Below are positions 22,867 through 35,000 of a stretch of DNA of 64,000 bases, piece after piece. Position 1 is the stretch's first letter, and every line of letters begins with the position of its first letter. Origin of the DNA: Ophiosphaerella korrae (lineage: Eukaryota > Ascomycota > Dothideomycetes > Pleosporales > Phaeosphaeriaceae); assembly GCA_028456385.1 (NCBI GenBank), contig JALNQF010000043.1:124001-188000 (forward strand). Direction: 5' to 3'. Under the pieces are notes generated by a model. The model was not told where the DNA came from and searched no databases. It saw only the letters and a list, made by a program, of their open reading frames with translations. Made by a program: the position numbers and the translations under genes.

Positions 22867-24479
22867 CTACAAAACCATTTTAAATCTTGGATCCCTGTCA
22901 TCTCCCTTCCCCTCCCACTCATCATACTTCCCGCTCGCCTTATCCCTATTGATCTTCATAACCCACGCCACATTCGCAGCAATCAGCACCCACGCCGCAC
23001 ACAACAACCCCAACATAATACTATGACTCTCCCTAAATTGCGGCGCCTGCTTCTTCGGATAGACGAAGCTCGCAACAAAGCCGCCGCAATTCGCAACCGC
23101 AAGCTGCAATGCACTAGTCGTGGCCCGCTTGTAATGGCCTGCGCTATTGTTGCTATTCCAGGATAAAATACAGGGTACAGATGCGTACATGCCCGTTGCC
23201 ATCATGAACGTCATCCCGTATTGTACTTTGGGGTTCGTGGAATGGCTTATGACGCCATAGCCAATGATGGCGATGGGAAGAGTGCACAGCATAATGGGCC
23301 CTCGGAGAGCGAGGCGATCAGACAGGTAGGCCGTAATAACTGTAAAAACGGCTGCGACGGCGTAGGGTATGACGGTCCAGAGCTGCACTTGGTTGGGGTC
23401 TTTTGCGAATTTGAGGGCGTTGATGATGGTGGGGAGGAACAGGCCGAAGGAGTAGAGGCCACAGAGAATGGCGAAGTATGCGAGGGCGCTGAGCCAGACC
23501 TGGACGTTGAAAATCCCGCGTCGTACTTCGGCCCAGCTGAATGGCTCGTGGGCGGAGTTTTGCTCGTCGAGACGGTGGCGGGCGGTCTCTTTTTCGAGAG
23601 CAGTCAGGAAGCTAGCGGATTCGATGGAATTTGGGAGAAAAATAGCGGAGCAGATACCGACGAAGACTGTAAGAAGGCCTTCGACGATGAATATCCAGCG
23701 CCAGCCTTCAAGACCGCCGGCTGGTCCGATAGCATTGAGACCACGGGCAAGAAGACCGCCAAATGCGCCAGAGAGTGAGGCTGCGGTGTAGAATATGCCA
23801 ATCCGGAGGGCGAGCTCATGGCGGCGGTAGAAATGAGATAAATACAAAACCTAGATATAAAGTCAGTAGACATCCAATATGCTGAGTCTGATTCTTACCA
23901 TCCCCGGCAACAACCCACCCTCCGCAACACCCAAAAGCGCCCTCACAGTAACAAACGACGCAAAATTGTGCACAAACCCCAAACACATAGTCAACACGCC
24001 CCAAACCGCCGTCAACAATGGCAACCACATCTTCGGCGACATCTTCTTCAGCACCAAATTCGACGGAATCTCACTTGAAATAGTCAGCCTCTCATCCCGC
24101 AACAAAAACCGCAAAAGACATACCTCGCGATGTACGTCGCATAAAACACACACAGCCCAATCGCATACTGATGATCAGTAATCCCCAAGTCCTTCTCCAG
24201 CCCCAAAATCTTCGCATTCCCCACATTCGTCCGGTCGATAAACGAGCACAAAAACAGCAGCGCGAGAATCGGCAGGATCCTGCCCATCCCACAAATCAGC
24301 CGCCCATCCACTTCGTTGCATACAACACAAAGCAAAACAACCACTACTCACCGCACATCCATCCTTCGCACCACTTTCGCGTCCCCTGCTGCTGCTGCTG
24401 CTTCCCCCCTCACCACCACCACCGCCTCCTCAATCTTTTCATCGCGCATCTTATCGGCAAAAGCAGCACTACTACTCAT
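22867..24479 (-). CDS. MFS transporter, anion:cation symporter (ACS/Dal5-like) family
   Basis: Plasma-membrane permease for a small organic anion or vitamin-like solute (allantoate, nicotinate and pantothenate carriers belong here); the substrate cannot be deduced. Exons 24352-24479, 24124-24279, 23899-24073 and 22867-23850 give 480 aa. The N-terminal cytoplasmic stretch contains a poly-Val and a poly-Ala run encoded by trinucleotide repeats. FIDRTNVGNAKILGLEKDL is the ACS signature after TM1, FVTVRALLGVAEGGLLPGM the TM4 region, and GWRWIFIVEG the mid-protein signature. About 12 membrane segments are visible. The tail is Lys/Asp-rich. All three introns are about 48-72 nt with clear branch points. 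Confidence 0.9.
24380..24450. repeat. Trinucleotide repeats (GCT)n and (CAC)n in the MFS first exon
   Basis: GCTGCTGCTGCTGCT near 24391 and CACCACCACCACCGCC near 24412 (plus strand) encode the poly-Ala and poly-Val runs of the transporter N-terminus. Such tracts are length-variable. Confidence 0.6.
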
Positions 24480-25272
24480 CTTTGCGGTTCGTTTCGAGGC
24501 GCGGGGCGAGCGGCACGAATACTGGACGTGCTACAACGGCCTTTTTATAGCGGTGGAAATCCGTCCTGCAGGCCGTGCGCCTGTTGTGGGTTTCCCTCCT
24601 CCCATGGGGTGCAACCCGTGTGATTGGTGCGCGATAAGCATTTTAACCTCTTGGGGTAGAAGCTTGGGTGGGATCGGCTCCGGGCCGGGCGGCGGCGGGG
24701 CTTGATCAGGCGCCGAGGTGGGTGGTGGTTTTTGGTGCGAGGGGTTGGGTTGGGTTTGGATTTGGATTGGAATGGAATGTTGGGTGGAGTTTTTGGTGTA
24801 GGAGAGAGGCTGTGTGCAGTGCTGGGTTGGGGGAAAGAGGGTTGTGTGAGGCTGTTTGGGTTAAGCTTTGGGTGATGCTTGGGAGGCTCGGCATGGATCT
24901 AGGTTGGGATGAGTTGTGGTGAGGATATATGGGCTGCTTAGTTTTTATGTCTTATTGCTTGTATCTTTTTAGAACGTCTTGTAAAGCTACCAAAGTACTA
25001 TAAATGCTCCAATATTCTTTGCTGAATAGTTTCGAATAAACCACCTGCTATGTCCACAATCCGCTTCGATCGAAAAAGGAAAAAAAATCAAATAAAAAAA
25101 AATCAACTCTATCAAACCAGTTGGTATTCCACCCTAGACCATATGCAAATCTTCAAAAGCTCTTCTAAAGCCAAGCGGCCTCAGCCTTCCCGAATCGTCA
25201 CAACAACAACCAACATGTCCAGCCCTTGATCCCTATTCAATTCCACCCTCAACACCTACAAGCACCATCCCC
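24480..25272. other. Intergenic with a G/T-rich tract
   Basis: Promoter of the MFS gene. From about 24660 to 24900 the plus strand is strongly G/T-rich (repeated GGGTTGGGTTTGG-like units), then becomes A/T- and C-rich toward 25270. No gene recognised. Confidence 0.45.
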
Positions 25273-26954
25273 TCACCACTCCTCCATCCTCCCCACCTTC
25301 TCCCCAATCTCAAAACTCGCCTCAGTATTCCTCCTGACATCCTCCACCTCCACCCCATCCGCCAGCTCCCTCAACACCAATCCCTTCCCCCTAACCACCT
25401 CAAAAACGCACAAATCGGTAATAATCAGACTGACACACTCCTTACCCGTCAGCGGCAACCTACACGTGTCCACAATCTTGCTCTTCCCATCCTTCGCCAC
25501 ATGTTCTGTCGCAACCACGACTTTCGTCGCATCAGGATTGCCCACGAGATCCATGGCGCCGCCCATCCCCTTAAACGTCTTGCCCGGCACCATATAATTC
25601 GCGAGATCCCCCGTCGCACTAACCTGTAACGCACCAAGGATGCTAACGTCGACGTGGCCGCCGCGGATCATGGCGAAGGACTCTGCGGAATCGAAGATGG
25701 ACGCGCCGGGCAGAAGGGTGACGGTTTGCTTACCGGCGTTGATGATGTCTGGGTCGAGTTGGGCAGGGGTGGGATGGGGGCCCATGCCGAGGATGCCGTT
25801 TTCGGACTGGAGCCAGACTTTTGTGGTAGGGGGGACGAAGGAGGCGGCGTCAGTGGGGATGCCGACGCCGAGGTTGACGTAGTACCCGTGCTTGAGCTCT
25901 TTGGCCGCGCGGCGGGCGATGCGCGTGCGGCGTTGGGCGGCATCGTTTTGGGGTGGTGTGGTGGATGGGGGTTCGAAGAGCTTTTTGATCTCGATGTTTT
26001 TGGGGGCGGTCGAGGGGACGATGCGGTCGACGAAGATGCCGGGGAGGTCGATATTGTTGGGGTCTAGGGCGCCGATGGGCACGATTTCTTCAGCTTCGAC
26101 GATGGTGAGGCGCGCAGCTTTGGCCATGATGGGGCCGAATGCTTTGGCAGTGTATCTAAGGAACGGTTAGCAGAGTCCGAACATGCCACCAGGATATACT
26201 TCTACCTGAAAGTGCAATTGCCAGCCTCGTCAGCCTTATGTGCCCGAATAATGGCAACATCGCCCGGCAAAGCAGTCTCCATGAGGAACTTCCTGCCATT
26301 GAACTCGCGCACCTCTCTCTTCTGGCCAAACCCAACAGCCTTGCCCTCCTTGTCGAATCTCGCTGGGATCTTGCCATCCTGCAATAACGTATTCACTGCC
26401 GTGGGAGTATAAAAAGCCGGGATACCCGCACCAGCAGCTCTTATCCTTTCCGCAAGCGTACCCTGCGGACACAACTCGATCTCAATGCCGCCGGTGAGGA
26501 ACTGCTTCTCCAGGGCCTTGTTGTTCCCCAGGAAGCTAATGATAAGCTTGCTCGCCTGCCCGCCCTTCGTGAGCAGAGCCAGGCCTCCCACGTCTTCAAT
26601 GCCAGCGTTGTTAGACACGGCAGTCAAGTTGTTTAGTGACTCTGGGCCTCGTTTACGTATGGCTTGGATGAGAGTATCTGCAACACCACACAGCCCAAAA
26701 CCTGCGCTGAGGATTGTGGAGCCAGACTGTATGTCTGCCACTGCCTCATCTGCGTCCTTGAAGAGCTTCGACTGTGAGCGGTCTATGCTGGGCGCCTGGT
26801 TAGACACAGCGCTGATAGCTCTCCGTTGCTGGACAAATCGCCAACGTAGTGGTAATGTGCGTGCTGCCCGCAATTGAGGCGGCAGTGGCCGTCGCGAGCA
26901 CATTCTCGCGGGGAGAGTGGCCATGAGCCGGCACGACGATGGTATGGCATCCAT
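25273..26954 (-). CDS. Succinyl-CoA:3-ketoacid CoA-transferase (SCOT), mitochondrial
   Basis: Moves CoA between succinyl-CoA and acetoacetate or related acids. Exons 26206-26954 and 25273-26155 (50-nt intron, GTAGAA...TTAG) give 543 aa, both CoA-transferase subunit domains in one chain as in eukaryotic SCOT. The N-terminus is Arg-rich without acidic residues (RMCSRRP, RTLPLRWRFVQQRRAISA), a mitochondrial presequence. Translation may begin at Met11 (ATG 26924). Domain A carries SAGFGLCGVADTL and a Gly-rich SNNAGIEDVG loop. Domain B carries SENGILGMGP with the catalytic Glu. Third-position usage flips from C to G at about 25650. Confidence 0.93.
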
Positions 26955-27718
26955 TGTGTGTAGAAATGTGTGTACGGACGGCGAAAGATGCCAGACGCGC
27001 CTGCGCAGTTAAGACATTTGCAAAGGAACTCAAACTATTGCCGACATCGGGTAACGACGGGCGTTCATCATATTGGCGAAGTTCCGAGGTGAAGCAGAAG
27101 CCGCAAAGCCGTCCAAATCGTCATTGTCATTGTCATGGTTGTGGTTCGGGGATAGAAGAGGGGCCGCAATCCCTGCCGCTTTTGTTCGCTTGCTTGCTTG
27201 GCCTGGGCATCGCACGCATGTGCCAATCAACGCTACGCAGCACATTCATTGCCCCAGGTTTTACCAGACATTACCCAAATGCCAAATGTCCGGGATGACA
27301 TCCATTGTTATGCCTGCTTTATGCTCTCCCCTTCACATTACACTGCACAAACCATCACGTGCTCATCTCTACTCTTAACGCCACTTAATCACCCACGCAC
27401 CAATGACACAGCACATGGATACATGGTTGAACTTTGAGAATTTACTTTTGCTCCGCCTAATCTCCTAGGTGTTCACACTACCCGTCTCCGTTACCCAATA
27501 CCCACACGCACCACTTTACCCCAGAAAGACAAAAGAACACCACGCTTCATGCTTCGCTCATGCAAAAGATCAAGGAGAGACCTGCTGTTTGCAAACATGT
27601 TAACGTATTAAGAAGCTGTATATACAAAGAAGAGAAGACGGACAATATAAACAAGATCGAACACGAAGGGCGTGGAATGCAGGGGCAGCAAGGAGCTTTG
27701 TTGTGCACGAGAACAAGC
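26955..27718. other. Intergenic
   Basis: Promoter of the SCOT gene and 3' flank of the ferric reductase. A short CATTGT repeat occurs near 27121. No gene recognised. Confidence 0.45.
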
Positions 27719-29578
27719 CTAGTAGGTAAAAGCTTCCTCAATGAAGTCGATGGCTCCCTCTGTCAGCCAAGGGCGCACTGCTGCTCGGACGCCGTCTGCA
27801 AAGCCGCCACTTCCGCAAATAGTAACGGCCATGGCGCCCTGGCGGTGGCGCACTTCCTCTTCGATCAGTGCATCGGGCTTGGGGCGGCCCGCAAACATCT
27901 TGACTGTTTCGCTGCTGCTCTCGACGCGGCCTTTGGGCCGTGAGATGAAAAGCTTGATGCGCAGTACGTGTTTGCGTTGCGGCATGCGGAGGATTTCGTC
28001 CATCCAGGGGCGCACCCATTCCAGACAGTCAGAGTCGGGAACGGTCCAGACGAGAACAACTTTTTGAGTTGCGGTTGTGCGCTTGGAGAAGCCGTTGACG
28101 AGGTGCTTGAGGTACATGACTTGATGTGTGATGCCAACGCCCCCTGCAAATAGCATAACAGTGCCATAAGAATCAAGGCTGTGATGGCCACCGTATGGAC
28201 CTTCGATGAAGCCCCATGCGGTGAAAGTTTCGTTGGGCGATTTGCAAGCGCGCTCGTACATTCGCCTCGTCATGCCTGTTCGCGCACGGCAGATGAGGCT
28301 GATTTGTCGCGACTTGAGAGGTGCGCTGGGTGCAACGATTTTGTCGCCTTCGAGGATGGGCAGGCTCATTTCTTTGGAGTCTGGGGAGAGGGTAGGGGCC
28401 CAGGCCACAGAGAAAGGATGCGAAGACCATAGCGACAAGCGTGGTATCCACACGTGGACGTGGCAGCCAGGGCGCGGGTTCCAGTCACGGACCATATCGA
28501 TTGTGACGCGCACTGCCTCGCCGGGCATGGCTTCAACCTTGATTGAGGAACGCTTCTTGAGGCTGAATCCGTAGTAGAGGATGGACAGCCCACGGAAGAC
28601 CCACTCAGCTGCCCAGAAGACGATGACTAGATGCAGCCAAGGTACCTGGGGTAGCTTGTGCATCTCAAGATGCTTGTAGAGGCCAACTAGTGCAACGATG
28701 ACGCAAATGCGGTGGATGTTGAGGAATGTTTCGTAAAAGGCGTGACGGAATGGCGACCAGGCTTGAATGCCGATGAATGTAAAGGCGACAGTGCCTACCA
28801 TTCCCCAGCCATATGATCCCTCAGTACGCAGTCCAGCACTGACAGCGGACCATCCGGCGCCATGTGCGGTGTTGTACATCCAAGCCACTGTGTGGGCAAT
28901 GGATTCCACAATAGTGATGCGTGCAGCCCAGCGGTGGAAGAGGTTGAAGTCGTCATAAGAGACCTGCAGGAGGGTGATGAGCGGGTTGTTACGGAGCGCG
29001 AAGAGGATCGTAGGAATTAAGTTGAGAGCGGCCAAGGTTCCGGAGCGACCGCGGAGTGCGGCGATCGTTTGCTTGTGGTCCAAGACGCTGTACGGTAGCG
29101 CGGCGCACCATGCAATGTTCAGCCCGACATAAATGACGAGCATGATAGTGTGCCAGCGGCCAGGTAATGTTCCATTATCGATTGCACTTGAGATCTGGAA
29201 AGAAGCGTTGTGTCGTTTCTTCCATAGCGGCGCTACCAGGAGATGGCGGTTGAGCCACGGCCACCAAGAGGTTCTGTTCGTCGCCCAGTAGTTCTGGTTA
29301 TGAGGGTTTGCCATGACGGTGAGATGGCGCTGGTGGCGCCAAAACATGTTTGCTACGCGCAAGCCAAGCAGGAAGACGGCCAGGATGATGAGAATGTACG
29401 AGAAGGCGTCAACCCACCTGTAGTTACCAACCTGGTCGACGCCTGTGAGGCCAAAGGAGTACTTGAGGTCATCAATGCCGGCGGCATCCCAGCCGCTCAG
29501 GAGGTGGGCGTCGCGACGGTTTAATTGATTCATATCAGCATTTGGTTGCTCCACCCCCTGGGGGCGGAAGGCGGCCAT
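27719..29578 (-). CDS. FRE-type ferric (metallo)reductase, transmembrane component
   Basis: Plasma-membrane flavocytochrome that passes NADPH electrons through FAD and two haems to extracellular Fe(III) or Cu(II). It is a single exon of 619 aa from ATG 29578; a Met 15 codons later (29533) is an alternative. Order: N-terminal extracellular part, several membrane spans, the ferric-reductase domain with paired haem His (HRWAARITIVESIAH and HRICVIVALVGLYKHLEMH), HPFSVAW for FAD, and NADPH-binding FAGGVGITHQ and ICGSGGFADGVR at the C-terminus. Lack of introns is unusual among its neighbours. It could feed Fe(II) to the FET3/FTR1 pair of the same window, but I saw no perfect ATCWGATAA motif upstream. 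Confidence 0.92.
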   Translation of the reverse strand: MAAFRPQGVEQPNADMNQLNRRDAHLLSGWDAAGIDDLKYSFGLTGVDQVGNYRWVDAFSYILIILAVFLLGLRVANMFWRHQRHLTVMANPHNQNYWATNRTSWWPWLNRHLLVAPLWKKRHNASFQISSAIDNGTLPGRWHTIMLVIYVGLNIAWCAALPYSVLDHKQTIAALRGRSGTLAALNLIPTILFALRNNPLITLLQVSYDDFNLFHRWAARITIVESIAHTVAWMYNTAHGAGWSAVSAGLRTEGSYGWGMVGTVAFTFIGIQAWSPFRHAFYETFLNIHRICVIVALVGLYKHLEMHKLPQVPWLHLVIVFWAAEWVFRGLSILYYGFSLKKRSSIKVEAMPGEAVRVTIDMVRDWNPRPGCHVHVWIPRLSLWSSHPFSVAWAPTLSPDSKEMSLPILEGDKIVAPSAPLKSRQISLICRARTGMTRRMYERACKSPNETFTAWGFIEGPYGGHHSLDSYGTVMLFAGGVGITHQVMYLKHLVNGFSKRTTATQKVVLVWTVPDSDCLEWVRPWMDEILRMPQRKHVLRIKLFISRPKGRVESSSETVKMFAGRPKPDALIEEEVRHRQGAMAVTICGSGGFADGVRAAVRPWLTEGAIDFIEEAFTY

Positions 29579-32047
29579 GTGTATCTGGATGGCGGAGGTA
29601 GTGGGTAGTTGAGTGACACAGACAGGCAAAGTCTGAGCGCACGAAGACTGTGGAGGTCGGTGGTCGGGGATTGTTGTATTGTGATCGACGGTGAATGGTG
29701 TCTGATGTGCACGGCCGGGTGCTAGATCAAAGATGTGAAAGATAGGATGCCGGGAGAAACGCGCGAATTGCTGCAGTATGCATAAAGCAGGTTACGGATC
29801 GATTGATGTGGATAATGTACGTAGACAATGGGTGTGTTTTCGTCACTGCAGAAGCATCACAATGCGGTGGATGTGCAGTATGGTTGGTGCGCTGCACAAT
29901 GGAAGTGGATGAGTATTCGATGATCCAGAGCCGGCGGATCCAGGGCAGTAGCAGTGATAGCGACAGTGACAGTGAATAAAGAATGAAGAATGAAGAGGAA
30001 CAAAGACGATAATATTCACTAGGGGGTCCTGGGGGTAAAGAGTGAATGGTGGGGCCAGCGAAAGCTTGTCGAGAGTGCCGAGCTGGGGAAAGGAAGCCAG
30101 CAAGTGTATGGCGTTGTCAAAACGAGTGAACAACAGTTGGGTAGAAGCGAATGTGTGCAAGGGATCGTCGAGCACACGGCCAGGCGATGGACGTGAGGTC
30201 AGAGGGACGGCCAGGTAAAGAGTGGACGAGATGCCACGGCGAGGGCCCTTGGTTCCTGAGCCCTCGAATAACGGCAGCCAATGGGCGGGGCAAACGGGGC
30301 TGACGTGCAGGCTCGGTGTTTCAACCGCATTCTGTCGGGCTATGCTGGAGCCAGTCAGGTTGGCGTTCCTGAGCGCCATGAAACGGGAGCGCCACAAGCT
30401 CACCTCACCGTCTTTCGATTCGGCCAACAGGGAGACCCAGATGGGTCGTGTGTTCTGGACTCTGTGCGGTGTTGCCGGCTGCCGTGGATGCAATTCGCAC
30501 TTGGTTTGTTGGCGATGCAAGCCCGATGCATACCCTGATACAGAGGCTGACCTCCTCAGCAATCACAGAATAAGAGAGGTACCGTGTGACATGCTGTGCT
30601 CTGTCTATCCAGACGGCTCTGTCACGCCAGCATAACCTCACCTTGCACCGGCGCCAACGTGCGATGCCGCCTGAATTAGATTGCACGACAGATGACTTTG
30701 GACCAACACGAGCAACACTGGCACGCCCAAACTGGATCCAGGTACCCAGGCGAGCCCTTCTCGTCTCCGACGCGTTGTCCCGCCTCCCTGCCCCTGTTGA
30801 CAGCCACGAGCCAGCTAGTGCCCTGGCTCTTATCGCATGGAACAAATCATTTTACCGCCTATGCATTTGTTTATCGCAGGCTAGTCGCTGGGGGCCCTGG
30901 TTGGACACAGGCTCAGTTTCCCTGCGCAAATTCATGCCTGGTCGTCTGCGCCACACCGGGACCACAACCAAGAACACCGGCGCCACCTAGCAGCATTGAA
31001 AAGTTATTTGTTGGTCGGGAGCACCGCGACGCAGACTCGAGTAAGTGGTGAGTCGTGGCCCATTCGTGATCGTGTCTGCAGCCTGGGCTCTTCCTGCACT
31101 CCTTCCTTGGTGTCCGAGGCTCGTGGGCGCTCCCTCTGCAACCCTCACGTGTCAGTGCCCCTCACCTCATGTCTTGCCGAAAATCACGACTCAGGACTCA
31201 ACACCATCCAAGCATCAATCTCACGATACCTACTAAATCTTCCGTCCCTCCCCATTGGCCCCAAACAATCTCCTCTTCCACCAAACGCCCCGTCATCCCA
31301 CGCTCACTAATCTGAAACACCGCCAACCCGGTTGTGGGAACTCTCGCCTGCACAATCATGAACAACATTTCCCCACGGACCCCTGCCTGCCGCTGTGTTC
31401 TCGAACAAAACCCTTCGCTCGGCTCAATGTGAGCGTAAATAGCCTCTGGTGCACATATTCATCAGAGATTATTGCTTGTGACTCTAAGCTAGGTATGAGC
31501 CAAGTGCTCAACACCAGCATACCTGGATACACATCCTTCACAATAGATAGGATTGTCCCACAATCCCCATCAGCCTACGGATCAAGCCATCCACAACTCA
31601 ACCTCACACGGATCACCCGTTATCCATCTCCACAACCCCAAACAAGACAGCGGCACAACTACGCCTCATCTCCCCAGCTGATCTTGCACCCTTCGCGCGC
31701 CCAGCCTCACGACTCATCTCATATGCACACCAGGTCACACCGAACCGCTCACACGAAGCAAAAACTCCACTTCCGTGCATGAACTACCTTCCGCGCCATC
31801 ACCGACCGCCCTTGGACTCCACATCTATCAAAAAGGCTTGACTTGAATTCTCATCTCGCTACTAACATGCCACCATCTAGATGCACTACTCTTCGCGCCC
31901 GTGTACAGGGGAAAGGGAAAAAATAACACTCGGCTTGGCAATTTATCTTGAAACCGGCCATATATTGAAAAGCTGGGTGTGTAGGCTGGTCCCCTGACTC
32001 TAGCCTCGAGTCCTGAGGAGTCTGCTTTCCATCAATATTGCCATCTT
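29579..32047. other. 2.5-kb intergenic region
   Basis: Lies between the ferric-reductase start and the 3' end of the CPS1-like gene. Plus-strand open frames between 30.2 and 31.8 kb have no consistent ATG starts, domains or splice structure and look like non-coding C/A-rich DNA. A long leader or a non-coding transcript is possible, but nothing in the sequence proves it. Confidence 0.45.
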
Positions 32048-35000
32048 TTATCGTTGCGGCGCTTCTGTCTGCCCCGCCAGCTTCAATCCTGCCAATGCAT
32101 CGCTTGTCCAACTCTCATCGCTGTTGCGATTCGCAACACGGAGTCCCCCGCCCTCGTTCGCAACTCGCAATCCCCCGCTCTCAGCCGCTTCGTCGAAGCT
32201 CCAGCGTCCTTGCCCCTGCTCCTGCGCACTGGGCTTATAGTCATACGGCTGGGAGTCGCTATAGAACGGCTCCGAGACGGGTGCGTACCTGTCTTCTGGG
32301 CCCGGACGCAGGATCTCGGGCACTTGGGCGTTGCCGTAGGTTTGTTGTTGGTAGTTATGGTCGCCTGGGCCGTGATCATGTGCAAATGGGCCGACGTGGT
32401 CGATGGGCGAGTAATCTGCGCCTTGGTCGAGCTCCGGGAGGAAGCTGTGACGCGCATTTGTAGGTGTTTTGTCGCTGTATTCGTGTTCGGGGATGCTTTC
32501 TGGGTACAGTGATGTTGCCTGACCTGGGACCTCAGATATGGCGTGTGGTTGTTGGGCGAAGTTTCCTGGGGCACTTTGACCAGGAAGTTCTTGGTTGATG
32601 GTGTTGGCTTGATGTTGTTGGAATTGCATGCTGTTTAATTGCCCAGTCATGCCCATTGCGTTGCCTGCTAGTAGACTTCCCTTCGTACTGCCTGGCCCCT
32701 TCATGCCTCCGCCAATGCTCATGCTCATGCTCGCACGTCCCATGGGCTCTTCACTGATCATCTGGTTCTCAGGTCCGTTTGGATCGCGGATGCTGTATTG
32801 CGCAATGGTGCGCATCTTGCGTGTTACCCATCCAGCAAGAATCTTACCACGTTGCTTTTCGCCCAGCCGTGAGCGATGGAAGTCGCCCTTGATGACAAAA
32901 GCCACGATATCAATAACAAGTTGATGCTCGTTGAGAATAGCATTCACAATGACAGGTACCATTGAAGCGAGGAAGTTTCGCCGGAAGATCTCGACAACGA
33001 CGACTACAAGGCCGCCAGCCTGGAAAAGAGCGCTGAATGATATGTTAGCATACTTGAAACAAGGTGAGTGGAAGAGAAGAAACATACCAGCCTCCGGGCA
33101 CAATATTGCGATGGCAGCCTTCGACAGACTGTTCAATGTCCATCGAAAAGTGATTTAGGCCATTGACCTCGAACGTATCTCCAATACTTCCTAGCACAAA
33201 CAAGACCTGCATGTCGACAGGAGAGCCATTGGCTCCAATAGGTCGCGTGACGTTATGCAAGAACCCCAAGTCACCCGTCCTCACATAACGCGCATTTGGG
33301 TCGCCATCGATCGTCCTGCCATTGAACCGCTCGGCATCCAATCGCTCTTTCGAGCCGTAGAAGCTATGTGCATTTGCTTCCGACTGTACCCAGATCTCGC
33401 CGTACTCGCCAACCAAACAAAGTTGATTCGTCTCTGGATTGACAATGGATATCTGCGTGCTCACAGGCACCATACCCGAATCCTGTACGAGAAGCGCACC
33501 GGGCTCCGTGTCTGGGTCAACAGGCATAATGAGGCCCCTTCGAAGGGCGCTAACATCGAGGTGTAGCTCTACCGGCTCAATACACATATATGACCGCGAT
33601 GCCACCATGGGATTTAGCACGTGCGAGTAGACCGTATTGATAGCTGTCCTGTCAAGACTTGCCTGCGCAAAGTGCACCCTCACTCTCGAGTCTACCAAAG
33701 TTAGCATCTCCCTCAAAAACGAACGATATCAAGATACATACAAACATCAGCCCGCGGCCGCCCATCCGTTGCAATCATCAAATTCTTCAACTCATGCATG
33801 CCCATCGTCTTGCCTGCGCCCCGCGCAATCGCATGGTCAAGCATCTGACTCGTAGCATACGCATCCTTGATCTTATACCGCGACAGCGTCTGGAACAGGA
33901 TATTGGGGTTGCCTGCAAAGTCGACGGGCGACACGAGGTAGGTCGGGGCAGCGAGGAAAATGCCCATGAGGCAGGTATGTATGAAGCCGAGCCCAACCGT
34001 GCTCCTTACGCACCCGAGAACCGGCCGCGTGCTCGTCATCTGACACGTCTCCTTTTGTACCTTGCACAGTGCCATGATCTGGCTGTGTCCATACTGCACC
34101 GCGATGCGCCGCTGGTCCGGCGTCCAGTACGTCCAGACCAGCACGGGGAAGCCTGCCTGCACCCAGGCGGGCCGTATCGTCAGCTTCAGGTCGCGGCAGC
34201 CGCTCGATTGCTTCGGCGGCTTGGACGTGTTGTATGTGTGCGGCATATTGATCTTGAGAATCACGGCCGACTGCTTGATGTGTTGCGACACCTGCTTGAG
34301 CTTGAGCAGGTGGTCGACGTCGGCGTTGACGAGTATCGCCTTGACTTTGAAGTCAGCGATGATGTGCAGCAGCGCAGGCGCGTCTTCGTTCAGCCTGTTC
34401 TGGTCGATGGGCGCCATGGGGATCGCGACGGCGCCCAGAATAAAGCACGCGTGGCACGCGTACACGAATTCCTCCGAGTGCGTGTACATCAGCAGTAGGT
34501 GGTCGCCCGGCTGCACTTTGATCTTGTTCTTGAGGTATACGGCGACGCCCGCGACTTTCTGGTCAAACTTCTTCCAGCTGACGCCCTTGCCCTCCTTGCC
34601 GCGCCCGTCGACTGTGCAGTACGCTAGCTCCTCAGACTGCCGCGACACCCGCCACTGCATCAGGTCGTGGATGTTGGAGAACTGGTTCAGCGGCGTGGCC
34701 GTCTTATCGTCCATGACGACCTCGCGGTGGTCTACGCCCGAGTACTGCTTGTCTTGTAGCATCAGGTATTGCTGGCGGGCCATGGATGCTTCAAATGACC
34801 ACATGCCGCCCGCAGGGTCATCGCCCAGCGCGATGTTCTGGACGGAGCGCTCCACGCTGAATTTCACGTGCACACATGGTAATGAGCCGTTGTCGAATTC
34901 GCGCCGGCAGAGCATGTTGCCTATTTCCCGTCGCCCGTTCTTGATCACGCGGAGTAGCGTGTTGGGCGCGGTGATCATAACGCAGTATACGCGGAGGTGG

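Noticed and set aside
29579..29629. N-terminal extension of the ferric reductase
   Set aside because: The upstream first codon at 29629 is TTG, not ATG; ATG 29578 is used.
30222..31782. Series of plus-strand open frames between ferric reductase and CPS1
   Set aside because: Several start at non-ATG codons, none shows a domain, signal peptide or splice continuity.
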